Source of the DNA: Meghimatium bilineatum
Taxonomy: Eukaryota; Mollusca; Gastropoda; Stylommatophora; Philomycidae
Direction: 5' to 3'
DNA: 64,000 nucleotides
Assembly: GCA_034231615.1 (NCBI GenBank)
Contig: CM067315.1
Location: 13,629,713-13,693,712 of the forward strand
Shown here piece by piece: positions 1 to 11,711 of the stretch. Each line of letters opens with the position of its first letter. Within the stretch, counting starts at the first letter, position 1. The notes beneath the pieces were generated by a model. It did not search any database. It saw only the letters and a list, made by a program, of their open reading frames with translations, and was not told where the DNA came from. The translations under genes were made by a program, and so were the position numbers.

Positions 1-3000
1 TTTGTATGTTGACTACCTTCTTATGCCAACCAGTTTGTATGTTGACTACCTTCTTATGCTGACCAGTTTGTATGTTGACTACCTTCTTATGCTGAACAGT
101 TTGTATGTTGACTACCTTCTTATGCTGAACAGTTTGTATGTTGACTACCTTCTTATGCTGAACAGTTTGTATGTTGACTACCTTCTTATGCTGAACAGTT
201 TGTATGTTGACTACCTTCTTATGCCGACCAGTTTGTATGTTGACTACCTTCTTATGCTGACCAGTTTGTATGTTGACTACCTTCTTATGCTGAACAGTTT
301 GTATGTTGACTACCTTCTTATGCTGAACAGTTTGTATGTTGACTACCTTCTTATGCTGACAGGTTTGTATGTTTACTACCTTCTTATGCTGAACAGTTTG
401 TATGTTGACTACCTTCTTATGCTGACCGGTTTGTATGTTTACTACCTTCTTATGCTGAACAGTTTGTATGTTGACTACCTTCTTATGCTGACCGGTTTGT
501 ATGTTTACTACCTTCTTATGCTGAACAGTTTGTATGTTGACTACCTTCTTATGCTGAACAGTTTGTATGTTGACTACCTTCTTATACCGACCAGTTTGTA
601 TGTTGACTAGCTTCTTATACCGACCAGTTTGTATGTTGACTACCTTCTTATGCTGAACAGTTTGTATGTTGACTACCTTCTTATACTGACCAGTTTGTAT
701 GTTGACTATCTTCTTATGCTGAACAGTTTGTATGTTGACTACCTTCTTATGCCGACCAGTTTGTATGTTGACTACCTTCTTATACCGACCAGTTTGTATG
801 TTGACTACCTTCTTATACCGACCAGTTTGTATGTTGACTACCTTCTTATGCTGAACAGTTTGTATGTTGACTACCTTCTTATGTTGACCAGTTTGTATGT
901 TGACCAGTTTGTATGTTGACTACCTTCTTATGCTGACCAGTTTGTATGTTGACTACCTTCTTATACCGACCAGTTTGTATGTTGACTACCTTCTTATGCT
1001 GAACAGTTTGTATGTTGACTACCTTCTTATGTTGACCAGTTTGTATGTTGACTACCTTCTTATGCTGACCAGTTTGTATGTTGACTACCTTCTTATACCG
1101 ACCAGTTTGTATGTTGACTACCTTCTTATGCTGAACAGTTTGTATGTTGACTACCTTCTTATGCTGACCAGTTTGTATGTTGACTACCTTCTTATACCGA
1201 CCAGTTTGTATGTTGACTACCTTCTTATGCTGAACAGTTTGTATGATGACTACCTTCTTATGCTGACCAGTTTGTATGTTGACTACCTTCTTATACAGAC
1301 CAGTTTGTATGTTGACTACCTTCTTATGCTGAACAGTTTGTATGTTGACTACCTTCTTATACCGACCAGTTTGTATGTTGACTACCTTCTTATGCTGAAC
1401 AGTTTGTATGTTGACTACCTTCCTATGTTGACCAGTTTGTATGTTGACCAGTTTGTATGTTGACTACCTTCTTATGCTGACCAGTTTGTATGTTGACTAC
1501 CTTCTTATGCTAACCAGTTTGTATGTTGACTACCTTCTTATGCTGAACAGTTTGTATGTTGACTACCTTCTTATACCGACCAGTTTGTATGTTGACTACC
1601 TTCTTATACCGACCAGTTTGTATGTTGACTACCTTCTTATGTTGACCAGTTTGTATGTTGACTACCTTCTTATGCTGAACAGTTTGTATGTTGACTACCT
1701 TCTTATACCGACCAGTTTGTATGTTGACTACCTTCTTATACCCACCAGTTTGTATGTTGACTACCTTCTTATGCTAAACAGTTTGTATGTTGACTACCTT
1801 CTTATGCTGAACAGTTTGTATGTTGACTACCTTCTTATGCCGACCAGTTTGTATGTTGACTACCTTCTTATGCTAAACAGTTTGTATGTTGACTACCTTC
1901 TTATGCTGAACAGTTTGTATGTTGACTACCTTCTTATGCTGAACAGTTTGTATGTTGACTACCTTCTTATACCGACCAGTTTGTATGTTTACTACCTTCT
2001 TATGCTGAACAGTTTGTATGTTGACTACCTTCTTATGCCGACCAGTTTGTATGTTGACTACCTTCTTATGCTGAACAGTTTGTATGTTGACCAGTTTGTA
2101 TGTTGACTACCTTCTTATGCCGACCAGTTTGTATGTTGACTACCTTCTTATGCTGAACAGTTTGTATGTTGACTACCTTCTTATACCGACCAGTTTTTAT
2201 GTTGACTACCTTCTTATACCGACCAGTTTGTATGTTGACTACCTTCTTATGCTAAACAGTTTGTATGTTGACTACCTTCTTATGCTGAACAGTTTGTATG
2301 TTGACTACCTTCTTATGCCGACCAGTTTGTATGTTGACTACCTTCTTATGCTAAACAGTTTGTATGTTGACTACCTTCTTATGCTGAACAGTTTGTATGT
2401 TGACTACCTTCTTATGCTGAACAGTTTGTATGTTGTCTACCTTCTTATACCGACCAGTTTGTATGTTTACTACCTTCTTATGCTGAACAGTTTGTATGTT
2501 GACCAGTTTGTATGTTGACTACCTTCTTATGCCGACCAGTTTGTATGTTGACTACCTTCTTATGCTGAACAGTTTGCATGTTGACCAGTTTGTATGTTGA
2601 CTACCTTCTTATGCCGACCAGTTTGTATGTTGACTACCTTCTTATGCTGAACAGTTTGTATGTTGACTACCTTCTTATGCTGACCAGTTTGTATGTTGAC
2701 TACCTTCTTATGTTGACCAGTTTGTATGTTGACTACCTTCTTATGTTGACCAGTTTGTATGTTGACTACCTTCTTATGCTGACCAGTTTGTATGTTGACT
2801 ACCTTCTTATGCCGACCAGTTTGTATGTTGACTACCTTCTTATGCCGACCAGTTTGTATGTTGACTACCTTCTTATGCTGACCAGTTTGTATGTTGACTA
2901 CCTTCTTATGCCGACCAGTTTGTATGTTGACTACCTTCTTATGCCGACCAGTTTGTATGTTGACTACCTTCTTATGCTGAACAGTTTGTATGTTGACTAC

Positions 3001-3913
3001 CTTCGTATGCTGACCAGTTTGTATGTTGACTACCTTCTTATGCCGACCAGTTTGTATGTTGACTACCTTCTTATGCTGACCAGTTTGTATGTTGACTACC
3101 TTCTTATGCTGAACAGTTTGTATGTTGACTACCTTCTTATGCTGACCAGTTTGTATGTTGACTACCTTCTTATGTTGACCAGTTTGTATGTTGACTACCT
3201 TCTTATGTTGACCAGTTTGTATGTTGACTACCTTCTTATGCTGACCAGTTTGTATGTTGACTACCTTCTTATGCCGACCAGTTTGTATGTTGACTATCTT
3301 CTTATGCTGACCAGTTTGTATGTTGACTACCTTCTTATGCTGACCAGTTTGTATGTTGACTACCTTCTTATGCCGACCAGTTTGTATGTTGACTACCTTC
3401 TTATGCCGACCAGTTTGTATGTTGACTACCTTCTTATGCCGAACAGTTTGTATGTTGACTACCTTCTTATGCCGACCAGTTTGTATGTTGACTACCTTCT
3501 TATGCCGACCAGTTTGTATGTTGACTACCTTCTTATGCCGACCAGTTTGTATGTTGACTACCTTCTTATGCCGACCAGTTTGTATGTTGACTACCTTCTT
3601 ATACCGACCAGTTTGTATGTTGACCACCTTCTTATGCAGACCAGTTTGTATGTTGACTACCTTCATATGCTGACCAGTTTGTATGTTGACTACCTTCATA
3701 TGCTGACCAGTTTGTATGTTGACTACCTTCATATGCTGACCAGTTTGTATGTTGACTATCTTCTTATGCTGACCAGTTTGTATGTTGACTACCTTCATAT
3801 GCTGACCAGTTTGTATGTTGACTACCTTCTTATACTGACCAGTTTGTATGTTGACTACCTTCTTATGCTAACCAGTTTGTATGTTGACTACCTTCTTATG
3901 CTAACCAGTTTGC
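1..3913. repeat. 33-bp minisatellite, about 118 units, open at left edge
   Basis: Tandem 33-base unit beginning tttgtatgttgactacc. Because 33 is divisible by 3, several frames on both strands stay open (LYVDYLLMLTS on plus, KKVVNIQTGQH on minus). Sub-variants differ near positions 25-30 (tgctgaac, tgctgacc, tgccgacc, taccgacc, tgttgacc). Shortened 16-base units (tttgtatgttgaccag) near 892, 1436, 2079, 2491 and 2573 shift the frame. Variants with tataccg cluster left of about 2.5 kb, while the right third is more uniform. The array decays at 3.9 kb. Confidence 0.97.
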
Positions 3914-4249
3914 ATACAGTTTCTTGGATGATCAGTTTGTAATAATGCTATTGAATGTCTTGACCAGCATAAATGAGCTGTGTACAATAAGTGGCATTAT
4001 AACAGCTTCTAGGTCAACATAGCCGTAGAAAAGGAGTACCAGATCTGGGAAATTAAAGGTGGCAGGTGTGATGTTGATCACATAATTCCTAGGTATGCTG
4101 GTCAACTAAAAATACACGCTAACAGTATATTCTCAAATTGAAGTGAAAAAGGGAAACTTTTTTAAATCAACATGTGGTAAATCACCGCCCATCAATGACC
4201 ACATGTTAAGGAAACTATAAAACAACATTATGCAAATACTACTGACAGC
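3914..4249. other. No recognisable feature
   Basis: About 340 bases of unique-looking AT-rich sequence between the 33-bp array and a LINE. No ORF, RNA gene or repeat was recognised. Confidence 0.5.
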
Positions 4250-4925
4250 TACTAAGCAGTCGGTTGGTTGCTGATCCAGCGGTCCATGGGATCATGCCCT
4301 TTGACCCAATGCCATTGTGTGATATATGCATGTGTTTGTGAGTTGTTGTTTTGTTCCATATAATGTGTTCCATTTATCTGGCCCTGGAGGGAGAAGCATT
4401 TTCCTGATGTCATCCAGCGCTGGACATTCAAAAAGGTGGTGGTCAACAGTTTCATATGGATGAGTGCACAGCCGGCACCCTGGAGTGTGTTGTGGCTGTA
4501 TTCTGTTCAGGTGAGTGTTAAGCTGTACATGTTGTGTGCGCAGTCGGAATATGATACTCTGGTCTTTTCTTTCCAGGAGGTTGATATTGTCTTTAGGATT
4601 TGGGCTGGTCAGATATTTATAGATTTCCCTCCCAGTGTTTCCTATGGCCCATCTGTTCATCCAATTTTCTTTGTTCACAGATTTCCGAATCATTTTAACT
4701 GTGTGCATTGTTGTTTCTGTATAAGGCTGTTCTTGTTGTGCTCCCCTCTTTGCTAGTCTGTCTGCTTTATCATTACCAGGTGTGTTTGAGTGGCCAGGAA
4801 TCCACTGCATAACAATGTTGACATCATAAGATGTGAACAGCTGGTTTGCATGGTGGTATATTTCAGCTAGCTCGGGTTTACAATGTCCATCACATTCCAA
4901 TGCTTGGAGAGCAGACATAGAGAAG
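4250..4925 (-). mobile_element. LINE family A, RNase H and C-terminal fragment
   Basis: 5'-truncated non-LTR retrotransposon. The 208-codon open segment 4292-4918 starts inside an RNase H domain (SALQALECDGHCKPELAEIY) and carries WIPGHSNTPGNDKADRLAK, the typical last RNase H block. It continues with FRLRTQHVQLNTHLNRI and a Cys/His knuckle (CRLCTHPYETVDHHLFECP) at the C-terminus. The 3' end (4250-4330) contains the sequence that forms the 94-bp array at 53.5 kb. The polymerase part is missing. Clade not assigned. Confidence 0.85.
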
Positions 4926-4929
4926 CAGT

Positions 4930-5165
4930 CAGTGAAAGAAGCTATGCAGTAGGTACCATCGCATTGTGGAATACCTGGAAATGAGAAAGCAGATCATCTG
5001 GCAAAAGAAGGACTGTTGATGACCCAATAACGTACCATCTAAAGAAACAGATGATCAAGGCAATTGCAAAGCCAACTCCAACACACATTTTCCACTTCAG
5101 AACAGGACACAACAACCGAGCCTCGCAGCCACGTGTATACAAAGTTCAAAATTGGCAACAGACCA
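4930..5165 (+). mobile_element. LINE RNase H fragment, degenerate
   Basis: Plus-strand remnant reading PSHCGIPGNEKADHLAKEG, then a frame-broken FRTGHNN and VYKVQNWQ tail. It belongs to the RNase H LINEs with an FRLRTGHNRL motif. It abuts the oppositely oriented LINE A fragment, so two RNase H domains point away from each other. Confidence 0.65.
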
Positions 5166-5500
5166 CACTATTCCACTTTAGAATAGGTCACTGCAGACTG
5201 TTGGGTCACTTTTACTGACTGAGGATCTCATACACAGATGAATGTCCATGTGGATCCAGAACCCAGACTTCAGGACTGCCCAACATACAAAGAGCAAAGA
5301 CAGCGGAACTGGGTACAGATTTGAGGCAAAAGCTATGATCCAACCACTCTGACCTGAAGAAGACAGTGGACGTTTCTCTGATGACAGGCCGGACAATATA
5401 ACATGACCACAGCTGCTCTGACCTGCAGAAAATATTGGACTTTCCCCTGATGACAGGCCGGACAATATAACATGACCGCAAATTGAACACAGAATATACA
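5166..5500 (+). mobile_element. LINE family C C-terminal fragment with 69-bp duplication
   Basis: Degenerate remnant: FRIGHCRLLGHFY, then NECPCGSRTQTSGLP, then a 3' region ending CTGATGACAGGCCGGAC. A 69-base block is present twice in tandem (copies of ctgatgacaggccggac at 5378 and 5447). The same LINE type recurs at 8785-9190, 26370-26600 and 39840-40130. Confidence 0.55.
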
Positions 5501-5660
5501 AATCTTTACAATATTCCGTACACCTTTTCATTTTATCTTCTTTTACGTTGAGCATTTCTCTGCTGTTATCCTAAATGATGGCTGTTCTTGGTCAGTGTGG
5601 TTGTGTTAACGTTTTGAAAGTGGCAAACACTGTTGTTAGCTTTTCTCATATCATTATTGT

Positions 5661-5945
5661 GTGTGTGGCCCATGTGTTGCCAGGCCCGAATGGGGAGCAA
5701 AGAATAGCAACACTGTTTACCTTCCATGCATGTCGTAAAAGGCGACTAAGGAGGTTATGGGATGGAGTTGGCTGTCATATAGGGCCAGTGACCCACAACC
5801 ATGCTGAAGTCAGATGTGTCAGGCCAAAAGGCACAGATATCGCAGCAATGCTGTAAACCATGACACAACGCATTCTGTTCTCTGGACTACATCCTGCTAA
5901 TCTGCAGGAGTTTGAGAATGAACGCAGAAGAAGAAATCATCATTG
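5661..5945 (+). mobile_element. SINE-like family I copy
   Basis: About 285-base interspersed repeat: head ccatgtgttgccaggcccga, middle atgcatgtcgtaaaaggcga, tail gtttgagaatgaacgcagaa ending in agaag repeats. No tRNA A/B boxes seen in the head. More than 20 full or partial copies in both orientations occur in the window. Confidence 0.8.
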
Positions 5946-6084
5946 ATAACTCACATTGTTCAAAAATGCAGTTCCCTTTGGCATGTTTCATCTTTGTTTC
6001 TCTATCTTTATTTAATTTGCTATACTGTCACGCTGCAACAGGAATTTCTTTCTTTACCTTCAGTTCTCTCCGGACATATTAGTT

Positions 6085-6295
6085 CAAGATTAGCATCACA
6101 GTGATGTGTGCATATGTGGACAGACACCTCAGACATCAGAGCATATTAAATGCCCAGAATATGAAATGCTGAAGAAACACACTAACCCAGAGAAATACAC
6201 AAGTGGAAGAAAAACTGTATGGACCACTGTATGAGTTACTAAATACAGTTAAGTTTATAGAAGAGACAAAAACTTCCAATATAAGAACATTCCAT
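6085..6295 (+). mobile_element. LINE C-terminal remnant
   Basis: Degenerate segment reading CICGQTPQTSEHIKCPEYEM and then a KLYG-like region. It matches the C-terminal zinc-knuckle part of the LINE type also seen at 26690-26990 and 42320-42530. Frame-broken. Confidence 0.5.
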
Positions 6296-6389
6296 GCCCC
6301 CCCCAAAAAAGCAACACTGTGATCTATAATGCATGTTGTAAGGCAAGTATAGAGTATTGAAAGAATAGCTGTATGACACTGTGGACTAA

Positions 6390-6632
6390 AAAAAAGGGTT
6401 TAAAAGCCGTAGAAGATTGACTTCACTGTACTCGGTTTCCCATATGTACCCTGTCCCTTTCAACGAAGCGGCACCTGCCTGCCGAGAGTACCACTCAAAG
6501 CACGTAACTCCGTAGCATCAAGTGATAATCCACAGGGATCTCAGAAAAAATCCACCTTATAAACAAGACGACACGAGCCGGATTCGAACCCGCGACCTCT
6601 TGAACACAAGGCGAACACTGTGGACTAGGAAC
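6390..6632 (-). mobile_element. tRNA-derived SINE, family T1
   Basis: Read on minus, the head contains a perfect pol III B box, GGTTCGAATCC, within cgcgggttcgaatccggctc. The body includes gaagattgacttcactgtac, shared with 62285-62572. It is a SINE head rather than a tRNA gene because no full cloverleaf can be formed and the body is repeated elsewhere. Confidence 0.65.
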
Positions 6633-6639
6633 ACTAGAT

Positions 6640-7660
6640 CTAGGCCCAGAAAAATGGATCCGACAAGGTTAGTGACATCTACATGTTTTATTTGTTTTCA
6701 CAGATTATTTTATGAACATGTTAGTGTGGTTATGAAACAACATTATAAATACAATATGCCTAGATATGTAGAATAATTTTACCAGGGATGCCACACATCG
6801 GACAAGTATAGGTAAGTCAGTATCTTTTTTTTTGTTTGAATGGTTTTTTTTGTGCAGTTTTGATCTTCACCACCTTTTCACATATCACACATACACCAAC
6901 AAAATGTACATCATTAGATGTAGTATTCAATTATTTATTTCCATAAAAAATATATACAAAAGTCTATAAAATCAAAAAGTTATTGAATTTCTCAAATATC
7001 CACCAAAAATTAAAGCTAATTGTCAAGAATTAATCCGACTGGGGGGAGGGGGGGGGGAAGAGAAAGAGTGCAATTTACACAATTTTTTTAAACCATAAGC
7101 ACGCTTCAGTGTAGTCCATTCTACAACACTTTACAAGTATCGGTCAGCGGAGGTCAAGTGTACACACGCCATTGCTAGGCACCCTGTAATCAATAAAAAC
7201 AGCCAAAATTGTAATATTTTGGTTACCAAATTAGAGAAATTTGACTAGCTTTTCCATTTGATTTCCTTTTCCTGTAAGTTAAGTGAACAAGAAGGACTGT
7301 TTCTTGTTGTAATATTGAAATCAACGATATCTGTCCACATAACCACATTGGTATGGTGTCATGAAAGTGAATTGGGTTTTATAGACTTTTGTTTTATCGT
7401 ATTTTCAGTAAAAATCATTATGGATTGTGATTTGGATGATGAATTCTTGGGAGGTAGTTTTCACAGTAGAATATATAGTAGGCCATGTTAGTTTCTTTAT
7501 GTAGAGGCCAAACATCAACTGTTTCGGAGTGATTCAGTTTTGGACTAGATCTAGCTTCAGAAAACGATTTTACGAGAAATCTATAAGGTTTATTCATTTC
7601 CCCCAGTGAAATTATGATCATTAGACAATGAAACAACATAAATACTGCAGAATTAAGTGT
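6640..7660. other. No recognisable gene; AT-rich
   Basis: About 1 kb of AT-rich sequence with homopolymer runs, including G-rich ggggggaggggggggg near 7040. ORFs under 80 codons look accidental. Confidence 0.4.
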
Positions 7661-7667
7661 TTCATAA

Positions 7668-7760
7668 AAAGGTGAACCGCATTAGCGCAGTGGTTAGCTC
7701 ACTGCCTTCGCATATGAGTGGTCCTGGGTTCATACAGTTTTGCCAATCCAGAACATTCTA
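7668..7760 (+). mobile_element. tRNA-derived SINE head, family T2
   Basis: A-box TAGCGCAGTGGTTAGCTC and B-box-like region GGTCCTGGGTTCATAC, about 30 bases apart, as in tRNA-derived SINEs. The segment cttcgcatatgagtggtcct is identical to the head of the family T2 copy at 28079-28349 (opposite strand). Confidence 0.65.
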
Positions 7761-7779
7761 AAATAAAAGGTAAGTAATT

Positions 7780-8135
7780 TTTAAATATTTTCCCCCTGTT
7801 TTGTTTGTTATAATCTGTTTGTTTTTTGTGAAAAAATGTCTTTACCACTTCTCATAAATCCTCTATCACGCACACAAAACTTACACTAATATATGCAGAA
7901 TTCAATTCTTTATTTATATATACACAAATATTATTTAAATATTTCTAACAACAAAAAAAGATATCGTGTTATCAAAACAGCCACCAACAATAACACAAAT
8001 TCTCAAAAAATAATCCGGTGACGGGGAGGGTTATTTCTTTGTTTTAATCTGACGTGTTTAAGGTTAATGCAGAGTGCTAAAGGTTATGTAGATTTCCTAG
8101 AAAGTAGATGTTAAATACTTTGTGGGAAACACATG
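7780..8135. other. No recognisable feature; AT-rich
   Basis: AT-rich spacer with no convincing ORF or repeat. Confidence 0.4.
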
Positions 8136-8139
8136 CTCG

Positions 8140-8450
8140 GGACTGAAAGGTACAAATATCACAGCTTTGCTGTTGACTAGCAGTCGTACATATGTACACT
8201 CTTCTGCACCTGTTCTAAAACTTCTTTTGATTAGCAGGATGTAGTCTAGAGAATGGAATACATTTTTGTTCTGATTTACAGCTGGGTTGCAATATCTGTG
8301 TCTTTTGACACATCCAACTTCAGCACTGCTTTTGGGTCACTTGGCCCTCCATAATGTGGGACAACCAGCTCTTTCCAAATCACCTTAGTAGTTGCTTACA
8401 ACATGCATGCAAGATCACAGGATGTTACCATTTTTTGTTTTCCTTTTTGA
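8140..8450 (-). mobile_element. SINE-like family I copy, diverged
   Basis: Reverse-oriented, diverged copy: recognisable aatatctgtg, tgacacatccaacttcagca and gcttacaacatgcatgcaag segments in the usual order. Confidence 0.55.
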
Positions 8451-8619
8451 CCCAGCAATACAAGTGCAAAACTTGAAAAATATACAAGCTTACATAGATA
8501 TCCTGGGTATAAAGAAGACAGTACTGCAGCTTCACTATAAACCTACAATACAATGTACTTAATGCAGAAATGGCAAAAAGTACAGACAGTAACTTGTGTT
8601 ATTAGACCAGAGAGTCTGT

Positions 8620-8775
8620 TAAAGGCGGATATGCAGGGCCATTGATGCAAATAAAATGATGACAACACATTTCAATTTTCTGGATTACATCCTGCTGGAG
8701 ATCTAGCAGGAAAATGATCCTGCAGCAAGAGAGATCTAGAAGAAGTTTGAGAATGAACGCTGAAGAAGAAACCAG
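8620..8775 (+). mobile_element. SINE-like family II copy
   Basis: Short repeat with tctggattacatcctgctgg, a gatct-containing hairpin-like region (agcaggaaaatgatcctgct) and the shared tail gtttgagaatgaacgctgaa. The 3' tail equals that of family I but the body differs. Confidence 0.65.
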
Positions 8776-8784
8776 AGAGGTGGC

Positions 8785-9190
8785 GACAGAAGTACAATGA
8801 ATAGTCCAGCAATGTCCAATACAATCACATGTATAAGCACTTCTTCTTCTCCTGCCCTCATGAATCTTTTGGTCTTGCTAGATCTTAAACCAGTCGCCAG
8901 GACGAAGCTCCTAGATTTCTCCAGGTCAGAGCGGCTGCTCCAAAGTTTTTGCCTCCGTTTGGTCCATTGTGGCCATGTCTTGCCTTGCAGTTCTTTGTAT
9001 TCTGGAAGTCTGGGAGTATGTGTTTAGGGGTGTGTATGCCTGTTCCACATGGACAATTCATTTGTGTGGGCCACCCTGATCCACCAGTACAGGTGACTCT
9101 GTAGCCTGCAGTGGCCAGTTCTAAGTTGAAAGATGATGGTCGGTTGTTACCTATGAAGTTGGTGTATGGGGTCTGGTTTTGAATCAAAAT
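8785..9190 (-). mobile_element. LINE family C C-terminal fragment
   Basis: Minus-strand translation across 9187-8885 gives an ELATAGYRVTCTGGS block followed by MNCPCGTGIHTPKHILPD and AAALTWRNLGASSWRL. This is the C-terminal Cys/His part of an RNase H-bearing LINE, 5'-truncated. Confidence 0.65.
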
Positions 9191-9254
9191 CTATATCTTT
9201 CTTCCACTGTGATGTATAAAGTTACGGATTAGTGTTTTGGCCTCATTTTATGCA

Positions 9255-9450
9255 GAGGATAGCTGATAAGGACTCCTGATTCCAAAGCATATACTTCAAT
9301 AATGTCAAGAATAAGATATACTGAGGGAAACTTACTAGCCCAGAAAAGCAACAATAGAAGAAAAACCCTGAGTCAGAAAACACAGTCAGGTTTATAAAAA
9401 TAGACAAAAACTGCAGGTTCCAGGCAAAGAAAAGAAGAATAATCCAGCAT
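9255..9450 (+). mobile_element. LINE C-terminal remnant, strongly decayed
   Basis: Decayed plus-strand copy of the LINE segment seen on minus at 42320-42530: matching blocks around gaaaaaccctgagtcagaaa and caggtttataaaaatagaca. No intact frame. Confidence 0.4.
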
Positions 9451-10345
9451 TTCAGAGATACGGATTTGGGTATAAAAATCACAAATTTACATCTCATAAT
9501 TTTTGTAAATTGTGGAAAACAATAAAATATAACATTAAAATATACAGGTATTCTTCCACATTCATTCTCAAATTCCCGCAGACTAGCATGATATAGTCCA
9601 GTGAACAAAATTCATTGTATTATGTTATGATACAGGTATTCACATTAACTGTACAAATTATGTTATGTTTCTAGTAATATAAGCTAATATATCCACATTT
9701 TTTTCTACTTTCAGTTGATCCAATTTCAAACCAGTTTCTCAATCCATAATCAACAAGATTCCGAACAGATGGCTGCATCATGAGTGGATGGAATAAATTG
9801 GGCATCATACTTGCAAGTAACATTGATATTTTGTCCTGGTCATACTGCAGTTTCTCTTTTTAATCTCATCTATGAGATCTTGTTTTTTTATTTTTCAGTC
9901 AACAAACATGGACTAAATGAAACCACGGCGACACATTTGGCCTTGGAACGACAGCGCAAGCTCCCACCCCTATGCTTAACGGCAAGTGTGAATGTGATCA
10001 ACAATCATTCACCTGGGGAAAGACAATAGACAACAAATATTAATTATAGCAAATCGGATGTGTTGTTTTTGTATTCAATGTTTAACGTTAGTAAAACTTC
10101 AGGAAAACTCTCCATTTGACTGGGAGCACTTTAATGAGAACCTAGGGATAGACCAGGAATGTGTTGGATCACAGAAATAAAGGAGGCAACAAGTACCTTG
10201 ATATATACAGTGCATGTGAAGGCCATCTCCAAAGAACTCTTCTACCCCTAATGCCACAAGGCAAATAAGGGAACAACGTGTAGATAGATACTGGAGTTCA
10301 GGTAAATGAGAACACTGGATGAGAAAACTGGGAAAGAACACGAGC
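9451..10345. other. No recognisable gene
   Basis: AT-rich spacer between LINE remnants. The ORF of about 81 codons at 9784-10029 has no recognisable motif and no repeat relatives here. Confidence 0.35.
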
Positions 10346-11235
10346 ATGAATGAACTTATGGTCTGCTTACTACATTGCAGCAGTACTACCAAAGAAACAA
10401 TACTGCACTGGATCCCTGGTCACTTTGGTGTAAAAAAAAAAGTAAAGTAACCCATAGCATTTACTAATGCCGTAGCGGTGTGAGATGTTAGCCATCTCAC
10501 ATTTCAGTGGCTCTGCAAATGAGGGCAGTAGCCATCTCCTCTCCCTCGCAGTCTTTACTTCCCGGATTAATCCAGTACCCATTTAAGACTGGGTCAACCC
10601 GGGAGCCGTTGCGATCATTTCCGTCTCAACTGGGGAAATGAACCCAGGACAATATGTGAAGCCAGTGTGCTAATCACTACATTACGTGACCCCCTATGGT
10701 GTACTTGGAAATGAAAAAACTGATCTCCTGGCAAGGAAAGGGGGATCACTAGAACACATAGAAAGTTTTAATAGAAATAATACGTATTATGAATGTAAGA
10801 CTATGACAAAAGCAGAATATAAGAAAAAGTGGAAGCAGATGCACCCAACTGCAGAACCAAATAACACCTACAATTAAATGTCATGCAAGGAACAAACCAT
10901 CATCTTCAGACTACGAACTGGCCACAATAGACTGAGAAGTCGCATGTTCCGAAAGCTGAGAATTGGTGAGACAGATCTGTGCAACTGTGGACTGAGCCCA
11001 GAGACTGCAGAACACATTCTTCATGCATATTAACTCTACCAAGAAGAAAGGGATAAAATATGGCCTACTGAGACGGCACTACTTCCAAACCTGAGGGATT
11101 CCATGGATGACCTGAAATAAATCACACAATTTATTGAAGCTTATGGCGCTGTAACCCGACATCTGACTGAAGAACAGAGAGGAAGAAGACGAAAAAACAC
11201 TGGGACAGACTGGCTTCAAGGGCACAAGTGTTCGG
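10346..11235 (+). mobile_element. LINE family B fragment carrying a nested SINE
   Basis: Segment starting at SMNELMVCLLHCSSTTKET within RNase H. It is interrupted after WIPGHFG by a SINE (10433-10694), resumes with GVLGNEKTDLLARKGG, then FRLRTGHNRLRSRMFRKL and CNCGLSPETAEHILHAY. The frame is broken at several points. The same LINE with the SINE at the same codon is at 27935-28800. Confidence 0.75.
10433..10694 (-). mobile_element. tRNA-derived SINE, family T2, nested in a LINE
   Basis: Minus-strand head TAGTGATTAGCACACTGG (A box) and CCTGGGTTCATTTCC (B box region), tail ending in TTACTTTACTTTTTT. Flanked by near-identical target duplications ttggtgta (10425) and atggtgta (10696) within LINE coding sequence. 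Confidence 0.75.
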
Positions 11236-11299
11236 ATAAATGACAATAGATATGGAGCACATTTTAAGTTACCTATGTATGCTTCTTTTAGATGAGGAT

Positions 11300-11395
11300 A
11301 CCCAGCCGAAGACGGATGTGTCGGGCCATTGGCGCAAATAAATTACAAGAGAATTCAGCAGGAGTTTGAGAATGAACGCTGAAGAAGAAGATGAG
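11300..11395 (+). mobile_element. SINE-like family II fragment
   Basis: Short copy: cggatgtgtcgggccattgg, gcgcaaataa, then the shared tail caggagtttgagaatgaacg and agaag repeats. Internal part deleted. Confidence 0.6.
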
Positions 11396-11711
11396 GATAC
11401 TGTGTAGCCGGACAAGATTGTTATTAAGAGAATGAAGGAACTTAGAATTGAGACCATAGTAGAGGAGGATGCTTAAAGGTAAGAATCAGGTATACAATTA
11501 ATAGTCTACTGAAACTATCAACACACCTTCGCCATCTTCTGAAAGAGACCGAGTTCCAATGGGGATGCTTGGAGCTCAGCCGTCAAGAAGATTGCTAACC
11601 ACTCAGACCTGTTTTACTTTTCACCAGAAACTAAAATACACTGTATTTATTAGTTGCTGGGTTAGATCTATGCACCTCGTTGATACATCCACATATTTCC
11701 AAATAATTTAG

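Noticed and set aside
2560..3942. ORFs of 412 codons (minus) and 454 codons (plus) in the 33-bp array
   Set aside because: Both come from a 33-base period free of stops in several frames. There are no splice sites, domain or composition of a known repetitive protein, and short units break the frame.
6540..7745. tRNA genes suggested by A/B boxes at about 6590 (minus) and 7680 (plus), also 62500 (minus)
   Set aside because: No complete cloverleaf can be drawn, and the bodies are repeated elsewhere, so they are SINE heads.
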